Part shown: one piece after another, positions 32,848-46,101 of the stretch
Layout of the letters: every line of letters begins with the position of its first letter
Numbering within the stretch: position 1 is the stretch's first letter
NCBI RefSeq assembly: GCF_035594125.1
Contig: NC_087156.1
Coordinates: 35,980,497-36,044,496 of the forward strand
Length of the DNA: 64,000 nt
Direction of reading: 5' to 3'
Origin: Scylla paramamosain
Lineage: Eukaryota > Arthropoda > Malacostraca > Decapoda > Portunidae
Translations under genes and position numbers: made by a program
Notes under the pieces: model-generated
Seen by the model: only the letters and a program-made list of their open reading frames with translations
The model's database searches: none
Told to the model about the DNA's origin: nothing

Positions 32848-35026
32848 TTCGCCCAACAGCCACGATGACACCCAGGCGATCCCAGAGGCCTGTCGTGTGA
32901 TCTTGAACGTCGACGTGGCCACCGAGGTGCAGGAGAGGAAGAGTACGGGCGGACGCGTCGTGGCGAAGTTTCGCTTTCTTCCTCAGTCGCTCTGCCTTGG
33001 CGTCGCACTCATCAGCAGCGCGCTGCCACTGCTGAGCGTATGAGCGATGATGAGCCGGGACACAGGACCTCATAGGATGACCGAAGAGGACTTGTGCTGG
33101 TGATCGCCCTTCCGCCCTCGGAGTGTTGCGCAGTTCCAGCAACCCGCGAGCGAACGCATCCTCGTCCAGGTGTCCCTGCTGTGTGGTCGTGAGGATCAGC
33201 TTCTTCACGGACTTGACCGCTGCCTCGGCGTGACCATTGGAGCGTGGATAATGAGGTGAAGATACACGATGCTCCACCCCCCATCGAGCCAGGAAGCGCC
33301 GTACCGATGAAGAAGTGAACTGCGGTCCACCGTCAGTCCTCAGGAGAACAGGCACGCCCGTGTCGGCGAACACACCCCGAAGGACACGAACGAGCTGATC
33401 AGCCGATGCTGGACGTGAGCATGCAGACACGTGAGGCCACCCAGACAAGCGATCTACATACACGAGGTATGTACGGCCTGCTGCGTGGAAGTAGTCTGCA
33501 GAAACTGACTCAAACACCCTGCTGGGTGTGTCCGTGTCCTGCCAGAGAGGTTCGTTGGCTTGGCTTGGTAGGAGTGGACGGCATAGTGAGCATCCAGAAA
33601 CGACGTTCTCAACGTCTCTGTCCATACCAGGCCAGTACACCGTTTGTCGGGCCCGTCGCTTGGTGCGCTCCATCCCCTGATGACTGTCATGGAGTCGCTC
33701 TAGTGTTTCTCGGCGGAGGCTGTGAGGAATAAGAAGCCTCGGCCCGTAAACCACCAGGTCGTCGTCTACGGCCAGCAGACTGCGCACCGGCCAGTACGTA
33801 CGCAAGCGGTGATCGAGGTCGTGGCAATGATCAGGGAATGCCTCGATGATGACGTTCTTGAGCAAGCAGTACTCCCCGTCTCTTGCTGCTGCGGCACGTA
33901 CCATTTCCACAGTCTGATCCTGGAGTGGTGCTAAGCGGACGCCGTCCTCATTGGTGGCAGATAACGCTGAGATGACCGCTGAGTGGAGAGGGTCGAGGTC
34001 ACCAGAAGTAGCAGCATCCTCTTCCTCCACTGGGTCCTGTACTGGAGCACGTGAGAGGGCGTCGGGCACACAGTGTGTCGATCCCTTTTGCCAGCTTGCT
34101 GTGAAAGAATACTGAGCAAGCTTCTCCCTCATGCGCTGCAGCCGCAGGTTCTCTATTTCTCCCAACAACTTGCTATTGAGGAGAGGTATCAGCGGGCGGT
34201 GGTCGAGCACTAGATCGAAGTGAGGGAGTCCTTTCAGGTAGGTGCCACATTTCCTGACTGCCCAGACGATTGCAGCCATTTCCAACTCTATTACTGCATA
34301 GCGGCTCTCTGTGTCTGTAACAAATCTTGACCCGCATTGCACCATCTTCCACTGGTCACTGTGCTTCTGCAGGAGAACGAATCCAAATCCGTGCATCCTT
34401 GAGGCGTCAGTCTGTAGCATCGTTGGTAATGATGGGTCGAAGTATGCCAAGACAGGTGGGCTGACGAGACACTGTTTCACCTTCTCAAACGCCTCTTCAT
34501 GGTTAGGAGACCAGCACCAACTGTTCTTCGGGCGTAAGAGATCTCTGAGGGGTTGTGCAGCTGCAGCCACAGCAGGAGAAAAGCTTCCAAGCTGGTTTGT
34601 AAGACCCATGAATGATCGTAAGTCGGTGATGTGCTGTGGTCGTGGGAAGTCAGAGATTGCCTTAACTTTCTTTGAGTCTGTCGTGTAGCCTTGTCCAGAA
34701 ACAGAGTAACCACAGTAATCTACCACTCTTTCCGCGAATGTAAACTTCTGTGGGTTGAGAGTGATGCCGTGCTGGTCACACCGCCGCACAATCTGAATGA
34801 CATGGGCTAAGTGCGCACTGTAGGTGGAGTCATAGGCCAGGATGTCGTCCACGATCTTGATGGTGTTAGGTATGTCGCCGAGAGCTTGGTCTCCTCGACG
34901 GTTATACTCGTCTCCAGACGAGACGAGACCCATAACCGCTCGCCGAAACTTGTACCGACCCCAAGGTGTTATGAAGCAGGTTAAATCCTGGTCTTCTTCT
35001 CTAATGGGGACTTGAAAATACCCCAT
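32843..35026 (-). pseudogene. Gypsy RT-RNase H-integrase fragment, truncated at both ends
   Basis: Read on the minus strand from MGYFQVPI. The RT is missing its N-terminal fingers region but keeps TPWGRYKFRRA and the catalytic IVDDIL (Asp at residues 60 and 61 of this frame). RNase H follows with TDAS (D207), IELEMA (E247 or E249) and LDHRPL (D275). HCVPDALSR begins at 318. Integrase then runs with zinc finger and D,D-35-E to GRRR, where it is cut and joined to LTR sequence, losing the last ~28 residues. It is the only RT in the window and shows what the other two copies lost. One residue in integrase differs from them (EAFPD against EGFPD). It has no gag in frame and no promoter of its own. 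Confidence 0.88.
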
Positions 35027-35049
35027 CTTGATGAGGTAGTCTCTCCTTC
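35022..35049 (-). other. 28-bp integrase scrap between RT and gag pieces
   Basis: This stretch equals the integrase C-terminal segment encoding GRRRDYLIKMG. It shares CCC/CCCC with the RT side and TCCTTC with the gag side, so it looks like a short templated insertion. Confidence 0.8.
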
Positions 35050-35349
35050 AAACTTATGGCGCCACGTGTCGAACTCACGTAAAGATGCTGACGCCGTTAA
35101 GTGAGGAATGATGGTGGCGGACGTCGGGAACCTCGCGCCCTGGGTAGACGTGCTGCGGGCTGTGGTTTCGCCTTCATTGCTCGCCGTGGTGCGACTGGGA
35201 GCTTGTGTCCCCACTCTCTCCAGCAGCTGGGTTAAACGCTCCTCGCGAGCCTGACTCTGCTCCGACTGTCGCGCTAGCAGAGCCTGACTCTGCTCCGACT
35301 GTCGCGCTAGCAGGGCAGCCAGCGCCTCCAACTGCTTCTCCATTCTGCG
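35044..35349 (-). pseudogene. Gypsy gag 5' fragment
   Basis: Minus-strand ATG at 35343 (MEKQLEAL) running through the duplicated ALLARQSEQSQ to RHKFEG. It is then out of frame with the RT piece and stops at 34981, giving a 120-codon chimeric frame. No LTR or PBS precedes it; it abuts repeat-unit sequence at GCGGGTTAGC with about one base of homology. Confidence 0.85.
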
Positions 35350-35487
35350 GGTTAGCAGGAAATTGCCCCCTGATAATTGAATATTCAACTGAATCTCACT
35401 TCCTGTCTCAGAAATGATGTGAAAAATGGTTTTGGAAAATGTTTTGGAAGAAAATGTGTCTTGTCTTTGTTTTATGGAAAGACTGAG

Positions 35488-35495
<8 letters not shown>
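35349..35495. repeat. 147-bp duplicated flank, right copy
   Basis: Matches 25214-25360 without a difference that I could see. After it the unit continues normally through its TTG tract. Confidence 0.9.
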
Positions 35496-35553
<58 letters not shown>

Positions 35554-35652
35554 TTGTTGTTGTTTATCTTGCTTATTCCTCTTCCTCCTCCTCCTCCTCC
35601 TCTTCCTCCTCCTCCTCCTCCTCCTTTTCTTACAAGTTTATTATCATCGTTT

Positions 35653-35758
<106 letters not shown>

Positions 35759-36238
35759 TGTTCCCTTTTCTAACAAAATAAACTGATGGATAGATAAACT
35801 GATAGATATTTGGTACCATATTTTGAAACACTTCTGTGCTGTACTTCCTCTGTTTTCAAAAAGGCTCTAGATGAAGCTGTACATGTTTTTAAGTGTGTTT
35901 TTCATGATTCTAGTGACAGATTAACAAGACTTGTACATTATTAACAGGAGAAGCACTCTTGAAAACTGGCTAATCATCTCCTTGACCTTGAAAAACAGTC
36001 TTGATAAATGAGCAAAGCATTTTTAAGTGTTTTTAAAATTGTGGTAACAGATTAACAAGACTTCTACATTATCAACAGGAGAAACACTCTTGAGAACACA
36101 GCTAATTATCCCTCTGTGACTCTGGAAAAGTCTAGATGGCAGAGAAGGAACAAGAAAGCAGAGCATTACAGAATAGGCCCTTACAAGACAAGAACTTAAT
36201 CTAAATCACAAAGTAGGAAAAGACATTGAAAACCTCAC

Positions 36239-36425
36239 CTTTAGGAACCACCTCATGAAGGAATACGATGAAGAAGGGTGTGACAAGGTCGTTGATCCCC
36301 TGCACGTAACCTGAGGCAGGGTGACGGATGGCCCAGATGTACAGAATGTGCTCAAACATTTCTTGTACGATTGTTTGTTGGAACAACGGAATCAGGGGAG
36401 ACATGCGTGGGATGTCAATGTGAAT
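36239..36425 (-). CDS. TBC1D22: TBC1D22 exon, copy 8
   Basis: Intact. The gypsy complex lies about 0.9 kb downstream of this exon in the transcribed direction, so it would be intronic. Confidence 0.92.
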
Positions 36426-37006
36426 CTGTGGAGAGACGTGGGTTTGGTGAGACTAGGTTAAGTTTGGTTAGGTTAAGTTAAGTTTGGTTAGGTTAGGTTA
36501 GGTTAAGTTTGGTTAGGTTAGGTTAAGTTAGGTTTGGTTAGGTTAGGTTAGGTTAAGTTAAGTTTGGTTAGGTTAGGTTAAGTTAGGTTAAATTCGATTA
36601 GGTTAGGTTAAGTTAAGTTCGGTTAAGTTAAGTTTGGTTTGGTTAGGTTGGGTTAGGTTAAGTTTGGTTTGGTTAGGTTGGGTTAGGTTAAGTTTGGTTA
36701 GGTTAAGTTAGGTTTGGTTAGGTTAAGTTTGGTTTGGTTTGGTTAGGTTTGGTTTGCTAAGGTTATGTTAGGTTAGGTTAGATGAGAGCAGTAGAGAGGA
36801 GAATACTTGCTTTTGTGGTCTCTATATTACAAGGATAGAGATCTTAGTCAGTATATAAAAGAATGACTGAAAAGATACACCAGGTGACAAATATTCCTAT
36901 GACAGGAGAATGAAGCTTTTAAACTGATATACACACACATAGAAAATAAAGAAAAAGAGAGAGAAAAAAATATTGAAAGAAAAAAAAACAGGAAAGGAAG
37001 ATTATC

Positions 37007-37047
<41 letters not shown>

Positions 37048-37268
37048 CAGGGGAGGAACAGTGCAAGTGTGAGGCCAACGCGCTGGGCCGCCAACCTGTC
37101 GGCCTGGGTGACGCGTGAAGGGCGGCGTGGTGTTGGTGGTGGTGTCTTGGCCCTGTGGTGTCCCTAGCCTTCATGTCATTGTGATTGGTGAAATAGATGA
37201 CCTCCATTACTTTTTCATCTTCCTGAGGTCACTTGCTGGTACCTCTGTGTCACCACGCTTAGGTCAGC

Positions 37269-37492
37269 TTTTTTTTTTTTTTTTTTTTTTTCAATTTTAT
37301 GTAGGAGTGACACTGGCCAAGGGCAACAAAAATCCAATAAGAAAATATGCCCACTGAAATGCCAGTGCCATAAAAGTGTCAAAGCAGTGGTCAAAAATTG
37401 ATGAATAAGTGTCTTGAAACCTCCCTCTTGAAGGAATTCAAGTCATAGGAAGGTGGAAATACAGAAGCAGGCAGGGAGTTCCAGAGTTTACC
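37269..37492 (-). mobile_element. Non-LTR retrotransposon 3' end, copy 8
   Basis: Coding remnant at 37391-37492; poly(A) of 23. Confidence 0.8.
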
Positions 37493-38909
37493 CTGCCTCC
37501 CCTGTTCTTGCATTACTGGGCTGCTGGACAGGTGGCACAGCCTCATGTGTGCCCTGTCTGCCCAGCACCCTGGCTATCCTTGTGGATGGGCTGGGCACAC
37601 ACTGAGACACAGCACACAGCAAGGGTGTAAACTGCACCTCACTGCTTTAAATATGAGTGTACAGGTTGAGAGGCAAGGCAGCACAGCACAGCACAGCACA
37701 GCACAGCATGGCAGCTCCTTAACAACACAGCCAGTCTCTGTGTGATGTTCATTGTGTCTTGAGCATTGTATCCTTGACAAACGTGGCGTACTGAGCACAT
37801 CTTCACATTGTTCTTGCCTTAATGTGAAGTATTAATGTATTACACCTCACAAGTGTAGCCACGTGGCCCCTGTGTGTTCCCGTACCTGGTGATCTCAGGA
37901 ACAGTTTCAGATTTCATCACAAATATTAATAACTGCAGCAATACTTGGTGCACCCTTCACACATGACCGGGGCTGATTAGTGGGTGAGTCTGCGCCTGAA
38001 CCAGCCCATCACCCAGCAGGTTGAGGCCACAAGCAGCCCAGCCCAGCATCAATAAGACCAACACCAGGGCTTACTCACCCCTAGACACAACAGCAAGACT
38101 AGTCAGAACTGAGCCGTAACACCTGTGTCTCTCTTCACCTCCACAATTATTAACATTCTTTCATTTATTGATATATTTACTGGTACATTACTTACATTAC
38201 TGGTACATGAAAATTACTAATGTTGCTTTTATTCCGACAGGCTACCACCACCATGACCACCATGACCACCACCACCACCATGACCACCGCCACCACCACC
38301 ACCACCACCACCACCACCACCACCACCACCACCACCACAGCACTCAGCGTGGCACAGAAGGAACAGAGCCAGGCGGAAAACAAGGACTAAGATCCACTGC
38401 CACTTCCAAATAAGGTAATACATGAATTTTCTCTCCTCCTCCTCCTTCTCCTCCTCCTCCTTCTCCTCCTCCTCCTCCTCCTCCTCCTCCTCCTCCTCCT
38501 CCTCCTCCTCCTCCTTCTCCTCCTTCTCCTCCTCCTCCTCCTCCTCCTCCTCCTCCTCCTCCTCCTCTTCCAGCTGGTTTTTTTTTATTGTTTTACTGCT
38601 TCAATCTGTGGTTTCCTGCTTCAAAAATACAAAATATACTGTTGAAATTTTCTTATCAGTTCATGTCCTCCTCCTCCTCCTCCTCCTCCTCCTCCTCCTC
38701 CTCCTCCTCCTCCTCCTCCTCCTCCTCCTCCTCCTCCTCCTCCTCCTCCTCCTCCTCCCCCAATTTAAGAGGGTTAGCAGGAAATTGCCCCCTGATAATT
38801 GAATATTCAACTGAATCTCACTTCCTGTCTCAGAAATGATGTGAAAAATGGTTTTGGAAAATGTTTTGGAAGAAAATGTGTCTTGTCTTTGTTTTATGGA
38901 AAGACTGAG

Positions 38910-38978
<69 letters not shown>

Positions 38979-39077
38979 TTGTTGTTGTTTATCTTGCTTA
39001 TTCCTCTTCCTCCTCCTCCTCCTCCTCTTCCTCCTCCTCCTCCTCCTCCTTTTCTTACAAGTTTATTATCATCGTTT

Positions 39078-39165
<88 letters not shown>

Positions 39166-39645
39166 TGTTCCCTTTTCTAACAAAATAAACTGATGGATAG
39201 ATAAACTGATAGATATTTGGTACCATATTTTGAAACACTTCTGTGCTGTACTTCCTCTGTTTTCAAAAAGGCTCTAGATGAAGCTGTACATGTTTTTAAG
39301 TGTGTTTTTCATGATTCTAGTGACAGATTAACAAGACTTGTACATTATTAACAGGAGAAGCACTCTTGAAAACTGGCTAATCATCTCCTTGACCTTGAAA
39401 AACAGTCTTGATAAATGAGCAAAGCATTTTTAAGTGTTTTTAAAATTGTGGTAACAGATTAACAAGACTTCTACATTATCAACAGGAGAAACACTCTTGA
39501 GAACACAGCTAATTATCCCTCTGTGACTCTGGAAAAGTCTAGATGGCAGAGAAGGAACAAGAAAGCAGAGCATTACAGAATAGGCCCTTACAAGACAAGA
39601 ACTTAATCTAAATCACAAAGTAGGAAAAGACATTGAAAACCTCAC

Positions 39646-39832
39646 CTTTAGGAACCACCTCATGAAGGAATACGATGAAGAAGGGTGTGACAAGGTCGTT
39701 GATCCCCTGCACGTAACCTGAGGCAGGGTGACGGATGGCCCAGATGTACAGAATGTGCTCAAACATTTCTTGTACGATTGTTTGTTGGAACAACGGAATC
39801 AGGGGAGACATGCGTGGGATGTCAATGTGAAT
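39646..39832 (-). CDS. TBC1D22: TBC1D22 exon, copy 9
   Basis: Intact; no difference from copy 1. Confidence 0.92.
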
Positions 39833-40420
39833 CTGTGGAGAGACGTGGGTTTGGTGAGACTAGGTTAAGTTTGGTTAGGTTAAGTTAAGTTTGGTTAGGT
39901 TAGGTTAGGTTAAGTTTGGTTAGGTTAGGTTAAGTTAGGTTTGGTTAGGTTAGGTTAGGTTAAGTTAAGTTTGGTTAGGTTAGGTTAAGTTAGGTTAAAT
40001 TCGATTAGGTTAGGTTAAGTTAAGTTCGGTTAAGTTAAGTTTGGTTTGGTTAGGTTGGGTTAGGTTAAGTTTGGTTTGGTTAGGTTGGGTTAGGTTAAGT
40101 TTGGTTAGGTTAAGTTAGGTTTGGTTAGGTTAAGTTTGGTTTGGTTTGGTTAGGTTTGGTTTGCTAAGGTTATGTTAGGTTAGGTTAGATGAGAGCAGTA
40201 GAGAGGAGAATACTTGCTTTTGTGGTCTCTATATTACAAGGATAGAGATCTTAGTCAGTATATAAAAGAATGACTGAAAAGATACACCAGGTGACAAATA
40301 TTCCTATGACAGGAGAATGAAGCTTTTAAACTGATATACACACACATAGAAAATAAAGAAAAAGAGAGAGAAAAAAATATTGAAAGAAAAAAAAAACAGG
40401 AAAGGAAGATTATCAACACA

Positions 40421-40460
<40 letters not shown>

Positions 40461-40681
40461 CAGGGGAGGAACAGTGCAAGTGTGAGGCCAACGCGCTGGG
40501 CCGCCAACCTGTCGGCCTGGGTGACGCGTGAAGGGCGGCGTGGTGTTGGTGGTGGTGTCTTGGCCCTGTGGTGTCCCTAGCCTTCATGTCATTGTGATTG
40601 GTGAAATAGATGACCTCCATTACTTTTTCATCTTCCTGAGGTCACTTGCTGGTACCTCTGTGTCACCACGCTTAGGTCAGC

Positions 40682-40906
40682 TTTTTTTTTTTTTTTTTTT
40701 TTTTTCAATTTTATGTAGGAGTGACACTGGCCAAGGGCAACAAAAATCCAATAAGAAAATATGCCCACTGAAATGCCAGTGCCATAAAAGTGTCAAAGCA
40801 GTGGTCAAAAATTGATGAATAAGTGTCTTGAAACCTCCCTCTTGAAGGAATTCAAGTCATAGGAAGGTGGAAATACAGAAGCAGGCAGGGAGTTCCAGAG
40901 TTTACC
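40682..40906 (-). mobile_element. Non-LTR retrotransposon 3' end, copy 9
   Basis: Coding remnant at 40805-40906; poly(A) of 24. Confidence 0.8.
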
Positions 40907-42373
40907 CTGCCTCCCCTGTTCTTGCATTACTGGGCTGCTGGACAGGTGGCACAGCCTCATGTGTGCCCTGTCTGTCCAGCACCCTGGCTATCCTTGTGGA
41001 TGGGCTGGGCACACACTGAGACACAGCACACAGCAAGGGTGTAAACTGCACCTCACTGCTTTAAATATGAGTGTACAGGTTGAGAGGCAAGGCAGCACAG
41101 CACAGCACAGCACAGCACAGCATGGCAGCTCCTTAACAACACAGCCAGTCTCTGTGTGATGTTCATTGTGTCTTGAGCATTGTATCCTTGACAAACGTGG
41201 CGTACTGAGCACATCTTCACATTGTTCTTGCCTTAATGTGAAGTATTAATGTATTACACCTCACAAGTGTAGCCACGTGGCCCCTGTGTGTTCCCGTACC
41301 TGGTGATCTCAGGAACAGTTTCAGATTTCATCACAAATATTAATAACTGCAGCAATACTTGGTGCACCCTTCACACATGACCGGGGCTGATTAGTGGGTG
41401 AGTCTGCGCCTGAACCAGCCCATCACCCAGCAGGTTGAGGCCACAAGCAGCCCAGCCCAGCATCAATAAGACCAACACCAGGGCTTACTCACCCCTAGAC
41501 ACAACAGCAAGACTAGTCAGAACTGAGCCGTAACACCTGTGTCTCTCTTCACCTCCACAATTATTAACATTCTTTCATTTATTGATATATTTACTGGTAC
41601 ATTACTTACATTACTGGTACATGAAAATTACTAATGTTGCTTTTATTCCGACAGGCTACCACCACCATGACCACCATGACCACCACCACCACCATGACCA
41701 CCGCCGCCACCACCACCACCACCACCACCACCACCACCACCACCACCACCACCACCACCACCACAGCACTCAGCGTGGCACAGAAGGAACAGAGCCAGGC
41801 GGAAAACAAGGACTAAGATCCACTGCCACTTCCAAATAAGGTAATACATGAATTTTCTCTCCTCCTCCTCCTTCTCCTCCTCCTCCTTCTCCTCCTCCTC
41901 CTCCTCCTCCTCCTCCTCCTCCTCCTCCTCCTCCTCCTCCTCCTCCTCCTCCTCCTCCTCCTCCTCCTCCTCTCCTCCTTCTCCTCCTCCTCCTCCTCCT
42001 CCTCCTCCTCCTCCTCCTCTTCCAGCTGGTTTTTTTTTATTGTTTTACTGCTTCAATCTGTGGTTTCCTGCTTCAAAAATACAAAATATACTGTTGAAAT
42101 TTTCTTATCAGTTCATGTCCTCCTCCTCCTCCTCCTCCTCCTCCTCCTCCTCCTCCTCCTCCTCCTCCTCCTCCTCCTCCTCCTCCTCCTCCTCCTCCTC
42201 CTCCTCCTCCTCCTCCTCCTCCCCCAATTTAAGAGGGTTAGCAGGAAATTGCCCCCTGATAATTGAATATTCAACTGAATCTCACTTCCTGTCTCAGAAA
42301 TGATGTGAAAAATGGTTTTGGAAAATGTTTTGGAAGAAAATGTGTCTTGTCTTTGTTTTATGGAAAGACTGAG

Positions 42374-42439
<66 letters not shown>

Positions 42440-42538
42440 TTGTTGTTGTTTATCTTGCTTATTCCTCTTCCTCCTCCTCCTCCTCCTCTTCCTCCTCCTC
42501 CTCCTCCTCCTTTTCTTACAAGTTTATTATCATCGTTT

Positions 42539-42670
<132 letters not shown>

Positions 42671-43150
42671 TGTTCCCTTTTCTAACAAAATAAACTGATG
42701 GATAGATAAACTGATAGATATTTGGTACCATATTTTGAAACACTTCTGTGCTGTACTTCCTCTGTTTTCAAAAAGGCTCTAGATGAAGCTCTACATGTTT
42801 TTAAGTGTGTTTTTCATGATTCTAGTGACAGATTAACAAGACTTGTACATTATTAACAGGAGAAGCACTCTTGAAAACTGGCTAATCATCTCCTTGACCT
42901 TGAAAAACAGTCTTGATAAATGAGCAAAGCATTTTTAAGTGTTTTTAAAATTGTGGTAACAGATTAACAAGACTTCTACATTATCAACAGGAGAAACACT
43001 CTTGAGAACACAGCTAATTATCCCTCTGTGACTCTGGAAAAGTCTAGATGGCAGAGAAGGAACAAGAAAGCAGAGCATTACAGAATAGGCCCTTACAAGA
43101 CAAGAACTTAATCTAAATCACAAAGTAGGAAAAGACATTGAAAACCTCAC

Positions 43151-43337
43151 CTTTAGGAACCACCTCATGAAGGAATACGATGAAGAAGGGTGTGACAAGG
43201 TCGTTGATCCCCTGCACGTAACCTGAGGCAGGGTGACGGATGGCCCAGATGTACAGAATGTGCTCAAACATTTCTTGTACGATTGTTTGTTGGAACAACG
43301 GAATCAGGGGAGACATGCGTGGGATGTCAATGTGAAT
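43151..43337 (-). CDS. TBC1D22: TBC1D22 exon, copy 10
   Basis: Intact; no difference from copy 1. Confidence 0.92.
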
Positions 43338-43917
43338 CTGTGGAGAGACGTGGGTTTGGTGAGACTAGGTTAAGTTTGGTTAGGTTAAGTTAAGTTTGGT
43401 TAGGTTAGGTTAGGTTAAGTTTGGTTAGGTTAGGTTAAGTTAGGTTTGGTTAGGTTAGGTTAGGTTAAGTTAAGTTTGGTTAGGTTAGGTTAAGTTAGGT
43501 TAAATTCGATTAGGTTAGGTTAAGTTAAGTTCGGTTAAGTTAAGTTTGGTTTGGTTAGGTTGGGTTAGGTTAAGTTTGGTTTGGTTAGGTTGGGTTAGGT
43601 TAAGTTTGGTTAGGTTAAGTTAGGTTTGGTTAGGTTAAGTTTGGTTTGGTTTGGTTAGGTTTGGTTTGCTAAGGTTATGTTAGGTTAGGTTAGATGAGAG
43701 CAGTAGAGAGGAGAATACTTGCTTTTGTGGTCTCTATATTACAAGGATAGAGATCTTAGTCAGTATATAAAAGAATGACTGAAAAGATACACCAGGTGAC
43801 AAATATTCCTATGACAGGAGAATGAAGCTTTTAAACTGATATACACACACATAGAAAATAAAGAAAAAGAGAGAGAAAAAAATATTGAAAGAAAAAAAAC
43901 AGGAAAGGAAGATTATC

Positions 43918-43960
<43 letters not shown>

Positions 43961-44181
43961 CAGGGGAGGAACAGTGCAAGTGTGAGGCCAACGCGCTGGG
44001 CCGCCAACCTGTCGGCCTGGGTGACGCGTGAAGGGCGGCGTGGTGTTGGTGGTGGTGTCTTGGCCCTGTGGTGTCCCTAGCCTTCATGTCATTGTGATTG
44101 GTGAAATAGATGACCTCCATTACTTTTTCATCTTCCTGAGGTCACTTGCTGGTACCTCTGTGTCACCACGCTTAGGTCAGC

Positions 44182-44402
44182 TTTTTTTTTTTTTTTTTTT
44201 TCAATTTTATGTAGGAGTGACACTGGCCAAGGGCAACAAAAATCCAATAAGAAAATATGCCCACTGAAATGCCAGTGCCATAAAAGTGTCAAAGCAGTGG
44301 TCAAAAATTGATGAATAAGTGTCTTGAAACCTCCCTCTTGAAGGAATTCAAGTCATAGGAAGGTGGAAATACAGAAGCAGGCAGGGAGTTCCAGAGTTTA
44401 CC
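44182..44402 (-). mobile_element. Non-LTR retrotransposon 3' end, copy 10
   Basis: Coding remnant at 44301-44402; poly(A) of 20. Confidence 0.8.
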
Positions 44403-45831
44403 CTGCCTCCCCTGTTCTTGCATTACTGGGCTGCTGGACAGGTGGCACAGCCTCATGTGTGCCCTGTCTGCCCAGCACCCTGGCTATCCTTGTGGATGGG
44501 CTGGGCACACACTGAGACACAGCACACAGCAAGGGTGTAAACTGCACCTCACTGCTTTAAATATGAGTGTACAGGTTGAGAGGCAAGGCAGCACAGCACA
44601 GCACAGCACAGCACAGCATGGCAGCTCCTTAACAACACAGCCAGTCTCTGTGTGATGTTCATTGTGTCTTGAGCATTGTATCCTTGACAAACGTGGCGTA
44701 CTGAGCACATCTTCACATTGTTCTTGCCTTAATGTGAAGTATTAATGTATTACACCTCACAAGTGTAGCCACGTGGCCCCTGTGTGTTCCCGTACCTGGT
44801 GATCTCAGGAACAGTTTCAGATTTCATCACAAATATTAATAACTGCAGCAATACTTGGTGCACCCTTCACACATGACCGGGGCTGATTAGTGGGTGAGTC
44901 TGCGCCTGAACCAGCCCATCACCCAGCAGGTTGAGGCCACAAGCAGCCCAGCCCAGCATCAATAAGACCAACACCAGGGCTTACTCACCCCTAGACACAA
45001 CAGCAAGACTAGTCAGAACTGAGCCGTAACACCTGTGTCTCTCTTCACCTCCACAATTATTAACATTCTTTCATTTATTGATATATTTACTGGTACATTA
45101 CTTACATTACTGGTACATGAAAATTACTAATGTTGCTTTTATTCCGACAGGCTACCACCACCATGACCACCATGACCACCACCACCACCATGACCACCGC
45201 CACCACCACCACCACCACCACCACCACCACCACCACCACCACCACCACAGCACTCAGCGTGGCACAGAAGGAACAGAGCCAGGCGGAAAACAAGGACTAA
45301 GATCCACTGCCACTTCCAAATAAGGTAATACATGAATTTTCTCTCCTCCTCCTCCTTCTCCTCCTCCTCCTTCTCCTCCTCCTCCTCCTCCTCCTCCTCC
45401 TCCTCCTCCTCCTCCTCCTCCTCCTCCTCCTCCTCCTCCTCCTTCTCCTCCTCCTCCTCCTCCTCCTCCTCCTCCTCCTCCTCCTCTTCCAGCTGGTTTT
45501 TTTTTATTGTTTTACTGCTTCAATCTGTGGTTTCCTGCTTCAAAAATACAAAATATACTGTTGAAATTTTCTTATCAGTTCATGTCCTCCTCCTCCTCCT
45601 CCTCCTCCTCCTCCTCCTCCTCCTCCTCCTCCTCCTCCTCCTCCTCCTCCTCCTCCTCCTCCTCCTCCTCCTCCTCCTCCCCCAATTTAAGAGGGTTAGC
45701 AGGAAATTGCCCCCTGATAATTGAATATTCAACTGAATCTCACTTCCTGTCTCAGAAATGATGTGAAAAATGGTTTTGGAAAATGTTTTGGAAGAAAATG
45801 TGTCTTGTCTTTGTTTTATGGAAAGACTGAG

Positions 45832-45900
<69 letters not shown>

Positions 45901-45999
45901 TTGTTGTTGTTTATCTTGCTTATTCCTCTTCCTCCTCCTCCTCCTCCTCTTCCTCCTCCTCCTCCTCCTCCTTTTCTTACAAGTTTATTATCATCGTTT

Positions 46000-46101
<102 letters not shown>

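Larger units (their letters stand above)
25361..35348. mobile_element. Rearranged Ty3/gypsy (mag-like) complex, 9988 bp
   Basis: Left to right: a plus-strand LTR element with gag-PR-IN and no RT; a spacer-free inverted fusion; a minus-strand near-copy with its own RT deletion; a partial LTR; a minus-strand IN-RNase H-RT piece; a 28-bp integrase scrap; and a gag 5' piece. No single segment is a complete element. It occurs only in copy 8, so it is younger than the array. The mag-like assignment rests on gag sequence style, the two Cys knuckles and the integrase motifs. Confidence 0.85.
37649..41062. repeat. Tandem unit copy 9 (3414 bp)
   Basis: Class B, with the short TCC tract 1 of copy 6 and the shortest CT tract of the array. 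It has an extra C in the CA repeat at ~40421. Confidence 0.97.

Noticed and set aside
29525..35026. A designed fusion protein with two integrases
   Set aside because: The frame crosses an LTR fragment, primer site and leader at a microhomology junction. It is better explained as a rearrangement product.
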